From a bacterium BMS3Bbin10 (GTDB lineage Bacteria > Pseudomonadota > Alphaproteobacteria > Rhizobiales > Methyloligellaceae): a stretch of DNA of 39,041 nt. Positions 34,739-39,041 of this stretch are shown piece after piece. The position numbers and the translations under genes were made by a program. Below the pieces are notes generated by a model, which had not been told where the DNA came from, searched no databases, and worked only from the letters and a program-made list of their open reading frames with translations. The DNA is taken from positions 1 through 39,041 of the forward strand of contig BDTT01000086.1 in assembly GCA_002897995.1 (NCBI GenBank), given 5' to 3'. Position 1 is the first letter of the stretch. Every line of letters starts with the position of its first letter.

Positions 34739-35752
34739 TCAGCTATCGATAATGGGTTGTTTGGGGAAAAACGCATAGAACACGAAGGCAAAGGTGACAT
34801 CATACAGGATGTCCTCAGTGCCACCCGCCGACTTGCGTTGCACAACGACATTTCCGACATCCCGGCCCTTGGCGATCCTGGATGTGTCCAATGCCGAATT
34901 CTGCCCCTTCTGCCAGGAAATCTCGATGTTCCCCAATTCCAATTTGCCCTTCTTGCGCAGCAACTCAATCGTGACGGCCTGCGGTTTCCCATCGACCTTG
35001 AAGGCGACGACCCGTGCCATCGGGTTGATGCCTTCGGGCATGTCACCACTATAGAGAAACGGTGTGGCGGCCGTGTCATACCCGGCATAAGGATTGCGTC
35101 CATACTGGCGCATGGATTCGTCATTCGGAACGAGGACCTTGCCTTTGCCATGTCTGGCCTTGAATTTCCCGAACGCCTCGATGCGCGCGGGAAAAGTCTC
35201 CAGCGTCCTGTCCGTATATTTGCCGACAATGCCGACACCGACAAATTGCTGCCACCAGCTTTCCGTTTGCCGGTCATACATTATGAGATTTGATTTGCGC
35301 AGTTTACCCGTCGTGCCGAATTCGAGCAGCTTGCCGTCGAGACGCCGGTCGAACACGACCGCCGAATTGCACAGCGGACAATAGGTAACGACAATTGGCG
35401 TGCCGCCAATCACGTCGTTGATAATCTCGTGCCACATCAGAATCTGGAACGGATAGGCGCGGGCATCGCCATCGATCTCAAGGCTGACGACCGGCTCTGT
35501 GTCGACGAGGCCCGTGATATCCGCAACGGGGACGAATTTTGGATTATCAATCGAGGGTATGCCGTCCTTGGGAGGTCCGCCAGACAGGACGTCCTTGAAA
35601 TCGATGGATTTCTTGCTGAAGTCTGTTTTGCTCCAGCCTTGAAGACGCCAGCGGTCCGGGTTGGCTTCAACTGGCGTCGACACCGTAAAAAGAAAGGCGA
35701 GCGCAAGCGCCGCGGATGCCGCCCGAAACAGGCCTGTTTGAAAATTGATCAT
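34739..35752 (-). CDS. DUF3179-family exported protein
   Basis: A 337-residue protein of the DUF3179 family, whose function is not known. A signal peptide (FRAASAALALAFLFTVSTPVEA) is followed by the domain: PPKDGIPSIDNPKFV, AYPFQILMWHEIIND, VTYCPLCNSAVVFDR (a CPLC pair that could bind metal or be redox-active) and GKLRKSNLIMYDRQTES. ATG 35752 follows AGAGGT closely and starts the signal peptide; the frame extends to 35842 but those residues are unlike the family. It is downstream of the NUDIX gene on the same strand. Confidence 0.85.
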   Translation of the reverse strand: MINFQTGLFRAASAALALAFLFTVSTPVEANPDRWRLQGWSKTDFSKKSIDFKDVLSGGPPKDGIPSIDNPKFVPVADITGLVDTEPVVSLEIDGDARAYPFQILMWHEIINDVIGGTPIVVTYCPLCNSAVVFDRRLDGKLLEFGTTGKLRKSNLIMYDRQTESWWQQFVGVGIVGKYTDRTLETFPARIEAFGKFKARHGKGKVLVPNDESMRQYGRNPYAGYDTAATPFLYSGDMPEGINPMARVVAFKVDGKPQAVTIELLRKKGKLELGNIEISWQKGQNSALDTSRIAKGRDVGNVVVQRKSAGGTEDILYDVTFAFVFYAFFPKQPIIDS

Positions 35753-35822
35753 GGTACCTCTTAGTATGGACACGAACCGCGAGCCCGGCCAGTCACCTGG
35801 CCTGAAAACTTCGTGAACGCGG

Positions 35823-36284
35823 CTATTGCGCCGGTCGCTCAAGCAGGTCGGCCGCGCGTTGAATAATGGCCGGAGTCCCTTGCGTCATTTCCCGCCCTGA
35901 GAGGGCGGATGGATCAACCCATTCAACCGCCAGGCAATCGCTCCGGGGTCGCGCATCGCCGCGCGTCCAGATTCCAAAAAACGCGGTAATCACATAATGC
36001 GCCCGCAGCGTTCCGTCATCGTCCCGCATAATGACATCCACCACATCGGCAATGCCCTTGAGCTCCGCCTCGATGCCGGTTTCCTCGGCAAGTTCCCGCA
36101 GTGCGGCGGCCTGAGCCGTTTCACCAGGTTCAATATGGCCGCCCGGCAAACTCCAGATGCCGGCGAGCGGCGGCTTGCCGCGCTGCGCGATGAGTACCTT
36201 GCCATTGCGAAAAATGGCGCAGCTGGCGGCGGCACGCGGCCAGGGGCCCCGATGTGGATGAGATCGATCCATGAAATGGATCAT
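35823..36284 (-). CDS. NUDIX hydrolase
   Basis: A 153-residue NUDIX enzyme that hydrolyses a nucleoside diphosphate linked to another group. The Nudix box is intact: GHIEPGETAQAAALRELAEETGIEAEL, in parts, with the REL-EE metal-binding residues. The AQRGKPPLAGIWSLPGG lead-in and ITAFFGIW segment are like ADP-ribose or 8-oxo-dGTP type members, but the substrate is undetermined. The start is uncertain: ATG 36284 or ATG 36272; neither has a clear ribosome site. Confidence 0.9.
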   Translation of the reverse strand: MIHFMDRSHPHRGPWPRAAASCAIFRNGKVLIAQRGKPPLAGIWSLPGGHIEPGETAQAAALRELAEETGIEAELKGIADVVDVIMRDDDGTLRAHYVITAFFGIWTRGDARPRSDCLAVEWVDPSALSGREMTQGTPAIIQRAADLLERPAQ

Positions 36285-36306
36285 TATCAATGAGAACCGG
36301 GTTTAG

Positions 36307-36324
36307 CTAGGGTCCTGACCCTAG
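36307..36324. terminator. Short palindrome at the end of the 201-aa gene
   Basis: CTAGGGT (36307-36313) and ACCCTAG (36318-36324) form a 7-bp perfect stem with a 4-base loop that includes the stop codon of the leftward gene. It may terminate or mark the 3' end. A related AGGGTCAGGAC motif occurs once more near 27782-27795, before the phosphatase gene. Confidence 0.4.
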
Positions 36325-36926
36325 TCGAAGAGCGCGTCCACGGCGGACTGGGCGCTTGCCGATTCGTCACCTGAAGCGCCGGGTTCGCCGGTCTCCGGGC
36401 TGTCCGGCACCGACCCATTGACGATGCCAGCGGTGATCTGAATGAAATTCTGAAGCCGCGGCACGGCCTCATTGCAGAGTATGGACAGGCCTTCGGTATC
36501 GCCGGTGGCAATTTTTTCCTGAACCTGCTGCAACAGCATCACCATCTCCGTCTCGAGATCGGCCACGGACGAATCGAAGGCGTGGCGCACCTCTTGCGGT
36601 GCATTACGATAGCCGATGATCGCCAGCTCCTTGTCGCGGAAGCCGGAGTGGGTGAAATGCTCTTCATAGGATTCATGCTGCCACCCGGCAAGCTCCGCCG
36701 CGAACTGGGTGGGCGCGGAAGGAACCAGCTCCAGCAGCATGATTATCTCATTGAAATGATTAAGATAATCGGTTGTGAGCAGTGTTTCCGGATTGACGTT
36801 GGTGTCCTTTGTATGGGCCCGAAGATGCTCGGTCATCGAGTTCTTGAAGGCCCTGGCAAGACTTTCGCGGGCGAATTCATGGTCATTCGACGCTACGACA
36901 CGCAACTGAACAGGCGACTTCGACAT
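36321..36926 (-). CDS. Conserved unknown protein, 201 aa
   Basis: A 201-residue cytoplasmic protein, not recognised. It is mainly helical and acidic, with a helix-rich core (DYLNHFNEIIMLLELVPSAPTQFAAELAGW, in parts; SSVADLETEMVMLLQQVQEKIA looks coiled-coil) and a low-complexity Ser/Glu/Pro-rich tail. No signal peptide or membrane segment is seen. ATG 36926 is preferred to ATG 36935; both are in frame. A helical bundle similar to alphaproteobacterial conserved proteins is all that can be said. Confidence 0.65.
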   Translation of the reverse strand: MSKSPVQLRVVASNDHEFARESLARAFKNSMTEHLRAHTKDTNVNPETLLTTDYLNHFNEIIMLLELVPSAPTQFAAELAGWQHESYEEHFTHSGFRDKELAIIGYRNAPQEVRHAFDSSVADLETEMVMLLQQVQEKIATGDTEGLSILCNEAVPRLQNFIQITAGIVNGSVPDSPETGEPGASGDESASAQSAVDALFD

Positions 36927-37055
36927 CGGACTCACTCAATTTGTACTACACCAACAGTATTTTCAAAGGGTGGCGTGAAAGAGTAACCAAAGCCTTACCT
37001 CCCGCCCGCCAATTTCGTGCTTTATGTCCGCCCGACCGCTTGCTATGGCCAGCTG

Positions 37056-37736
37056 ATGTGCTCCCGTTTCGCCCTCAAATCCGCGCCCGAAATCATTCGC
37101 GCCACTTTCGGGCATCTGAACCGGCCGAATTTTCCGCCGCGATTTAACATCGCGCCGACGCAGCCAATACATATTGTGCGCACTGCCGCGGGCGGTGCGC
37201 GCGAACTGGCCCTCATGCGCTGGGGCCTGTTGCCGTCCTGGGTCAGGGACCCGCATGATTTCACAACACTGATCAACGCCCGCGGCGAAACCGCGGCCGA
37301 AAAACCATCCTTCCGCGCCGCCATGCGCCATCGCCGGTGCCTGATCCCCGCGGACGGATTTATGGAGTGGACAGGACAGCGCGGCGCGAAGAGGCCGTTC
37401 TACCTCAGACGTCCCGATGAAGGGCTGCTGGCTTTCGCGGGGCTTTGGGAGCTTTGGCAGGGCGCCGATGGCAGCGAGATTGAATCGGCGGTAATTCTCA
37501 CCACGCAGGCCAATGCGACGCTCAGCCCGCTTCACAACCGGATGCCGGTCATCCTGGACCCGGAACAGTTCGACGCCTGGCTGGATTGCAAACGGGTCTC
37601 CCCGGCGGATATTGCGGAGTTTCTGGCGCCCGCCGCCGATACGTTGCTGGAGGCGGCAGAACTCGACCCCGGGATCAACAACCCGGCCAATGACAATCCG
37701 GAAATTCTGGCGCCTCTTGGGGGCGGCCTTCTTTAG
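37056..37736 (+). CDS. SRAP abasic-site DNA-protein crosslinker (YedK/HMCES family)
   Basis: A 226-residue SRAP-domain protein that shields abasic sites in single-stranded DNA by a covalent link through its N-terminal Cys. All four key residues are present: C2 (MCSRFAL, exposed after Met removal), N74 (LINARGET), E104 (DGFMEW) and H160 (PLHNRMPVIL). The start ATG 37056 is fixed by the need for Cys2; an in-frame upstream start would bury it. It is a second uracil/abasic repair function in the window, besides the UDG and Tag genes, but not linked to them in an operon. Confidence 0.95.
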   Translation: MCSRFALKSAPEIIRATFGHLNRPNFPPRFNIAPTQPIHIVRTAAGGARELALMRWGLLPSWVRDPHDFTTLINARGETAAEKPSFRAAMRHRRCLIPADGFMEWTGQRGAKRPFYLRRPDEGLLAFAGLWELWQGADGSEIESAVILTTQANATLSPLHNRMPVILDPEQFDAWLDCKRVSPADIAEFLAPAADTLLEAAELDPGINNPANDNPEILAPLGGGLL

Positions 37737-37752
37737 GCCGGCATTTTCAAAT

Positions 37753-38193
37753 TCACCGGCGGGGTTTCCTGGAAGGGTCGATCCATTTGGCGAGGGTCAC
37801 CCGGTCTTCGCGGTCATATCCGAGCGCTGAATAGAAATCGATGACAGGCGCATTGTCCGCGCGAACCATGAGATTGAGCTTCCACACGCCGCGTGCGCGC
37901 AGCCACTCTTCCGCCGCCGCCATGATGGCGCGTCCCAGTCCTTTGTCCTGAAACTCGGGATCGACGCACACATAGTAAACCGCGCCGCGATGCCCGTCAT
38001 GCCCGACCAGGGCGCTTGCTGCAAGCCGGTCATCCCGCCTGCCGACAAGCACGGCGGCGTTTTCGGATTTGCGGGCGAATGCAATATCGCCATGGGGGTC
38101 GTTCCAGGGGCGGGTCAGGCCGCACCTCTCCCAAAGCGCCGCCACGTCTTCGACGTCATCATTGCCGATTTCCCTGATATCGAGTGCAGGCAT
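37753..38193 (-). CDS. ypeA: GNAT acetyltransferase, YpeA-like
   Basis: A 146-residue GNAT-fold N-acetyltransferase. The family features include WERCGLTRPWNDP at the N-terminus, GHDGHRGAVYYVCVDPEFQDKGLGRAI (in parts) with the acetyl-CoA-binding loop QDKGLG, and FYSALGYDREDR. The order WERCxLxRPWNDP and DGHRGxxYY matches E. coli YpeA. The substrate is unknown. It converges with the SRAP gene, 16 bases apart, and follows the FAD-oxidase gene on the same strand. Confidence 0.9.
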   Translation of the reverse strand: MPALDIREIGNDDVEDVAALWERCGLTRPWNDPHGDIAFARKSENAAVLVGRRDDRLAASALVGHDGHRGAVYYVCVDPEFQDKGLGRAIMAAAEEWLRARGVWKLNLMVRADNAPVIDFYSALGYDREDRVTLAKWIDPSRKPRR

Positions 38194-38240
38194 GAGACGG
38201 GCCCCGTTTATTTGTCCTGTCGCTTCGCTATATGAGGACC

Positions 38241-39041
38241 TTAAAGAACCTTGCCGGGATTGAGGATGCCCTTGGGATCGAACAGGTCCTTGATCTGGCG
38301 CATCATGTCGAGCTCGACCTCGCTTTTGACCTTCTTCAGCATATCGCGCTTCATCCGCCCGATGCCGTGTTCGGCGCTGATGGAGCCTTTCAGATCGCGC
38401 ACGATCTCATATACGCCCGCCGCAATCGTATCCCATTGGGCCATGAAGACGTCTTTGTCCATCCCGGTGGGCTGGCTGACATTATAGTGGATGTTGCCGT
38501 CGCCATAGTGGCCGAACGGAACGGTGCGCGCTCCCGGCACCATCACCTGCACAAGATCGTTCGCCCGGTTGATAAATTCGGGAATGCGCGCAATCGGTAC
38601 CGATATGTCATGTTTGATCGAACCGCCCTCGAGGCGCTGTACCTCGGACATGAGCTCACGCAGGCGCCAGAAATCGTTTCTCTGGGCGAGCGATGCGGCG
38701 AGAGCGGCATCGCGGATAACCTCCGCTTCCAGGGCTTCACCCAGCAGGTTCTCGAGACATTTATCCGATGCTCCCGTGGCCTCGCGGCCCGAAAGCTCAA
38801 TGAGCACATACCAGTCGTGGGGCGTCTCAAGGGGGTCGCGAACCTGGACGCCATGCCTGAGCACCATTTCAATGCCGGTGCGCGGAATGATTTCAAATGC
38901 GGTCATCTCCGCGCCCGCGGCCAGCCGCGCAAGGCCGAAAAAGCGGGCCGCATCGTCCACGCTGGCGAGGCCCGCGAAGGCGGTGGCGTGTTCCGCGGGC
39001 TTTGGAAACAGCTTCAGCACCGCACCGGTAATGATGCCGAG
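38241..39041 (-). CDS. FAD-linked dehydrogenase (GlcD/D-lactate type), C-terminal part
   Basis: The last 266 codons of an FAD-binding oxidase whose N-terminal PCMH domain lies beyond the window edge; the frame is open to 39041. GIITGAVLKLFP is the usual end of the FAD domain, followed by the substrate/cap domain. HYGDGNIHYNVSQP gives the metal/substrate His region and SAEHGIGRMKRDM the C-terminal signature of D-lactate, D-2-hydroxyglutarate and glycolate (GlcD) dehydrogenases. The substrate is not determinable from this half. DPKGILNPGKVL ends it as usual. Confidence 0.9.
   Translation of the reverse strand, partial: LGIITGAVLKLFPKPAEHATAFAGLASVDDAARFFGLARLAAGAEMTAFEIIPRTGIEMVLRHGVQVRDPLETPHDWYVLIELSGREATGASDKCLENLLGEALEAEVIRDAALAASLAQRNDFWRLRELMSEVQRLEGGSIKHDISVPIARIPEFINRANDLVQVMVPGARTVPFGHYGDGNIHYNVSQPTGMDKDVFMAQWDTIAAGVYEIVRDLKGSISAEHGIGRMKRDMLKKVKSEVELDMMRQIKDLFDPKGILNPGKVL

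Overview
The window is GC-rich, densely packed chromosomal DNA from an alphaproteobacterium, probably of the Hyphomicrobiales or a neighbouring order. This rests on gene content and order: glyQ-glyS-ppdK, a ygfZ-tag-HD phosphohydrolase-phosphatase-regulator-nadABC block, a DUF2007/methyltransferase pair opposite a polyprenyl synthase, and a TIGR02301 protein. Several genes start at TTG or GTG behind good ribosome binding sites. I saw no tRNA, rRNA or CRISPR array.

Left part (1-12.7 kb): a truncated Tat-exported metallo-beta-lactamase-fold protein; a single-domain HUH (Y1) transposase of the REP-associated type with its own palindrome and tandem repeat; a leftward UDG / nitroreductase / moaB set; then rightward ETF-ubiquinone oxidoreductase, a PLP dehydratase, a TPR-LysM protein and ispE. 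A repeat-rich intergenic region leads to a leftward polyprenyl diphosphate synthase, opposite DUF2007 and a small-domain methyltransferase, followed by a small secreted Gly/His/Tyr-rich protein.

Middle part (13-31.4 kb): an S49 peptidase, glyQ, glyS, a VOC gene broken by one stop codon, and ppdK. Three copies of a C/G-rich palindromic repeat lie before, inside and after glyS; the internal copy is in frame and appears to be translated. A cell-wall hydrolase converges on and overlaps nadC. The leftward run ygfZ, tag, HD phosphohydrolase, phosphatase, NadQ/NrtR-like regulator, nadA, nadB, nadC makes NAD de novo, with a palindromic operator just before nadA. pyrC diverges from ygfZ.

Right part (31.4-39 kb): an AT-richer, tightly overlapped restriction-modification island (C5 methyltransferase, HNH endonuclease, Vsr), then housekeeping and unknown genes: a 98-aa protein, TIGR02301, DUF3179, a NUDIX hydrolase, a 201-aa unknown, an SRAP abasic-site sensor, a YpeA-like acetyltransferase and the C-terminal part of an FAD-linked dehydrogenase.

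The most notable theme is short palindromic DNA that inserts at or in genes without destroying them. Two different elements of about 265 bp, both with nested inverted repeats and TA at each end, sit at 26987-27253 and 34399-34660. The first falls between the phosphatase and the regulator, and its end supplies part of the phosphatase stop codon. The second falls inside the signal-peptide coding region of the TIGR02301 gene: its 264-bp insertion (element plus TA) is a multiple of three and open, and removing it in silico rejoins an ATG to a textbook signal peptide. Together with the in-frame repeat in glyS, this suggests elements tolerated as translated inserts, reminiscent of Rickettsia palindromic elements.
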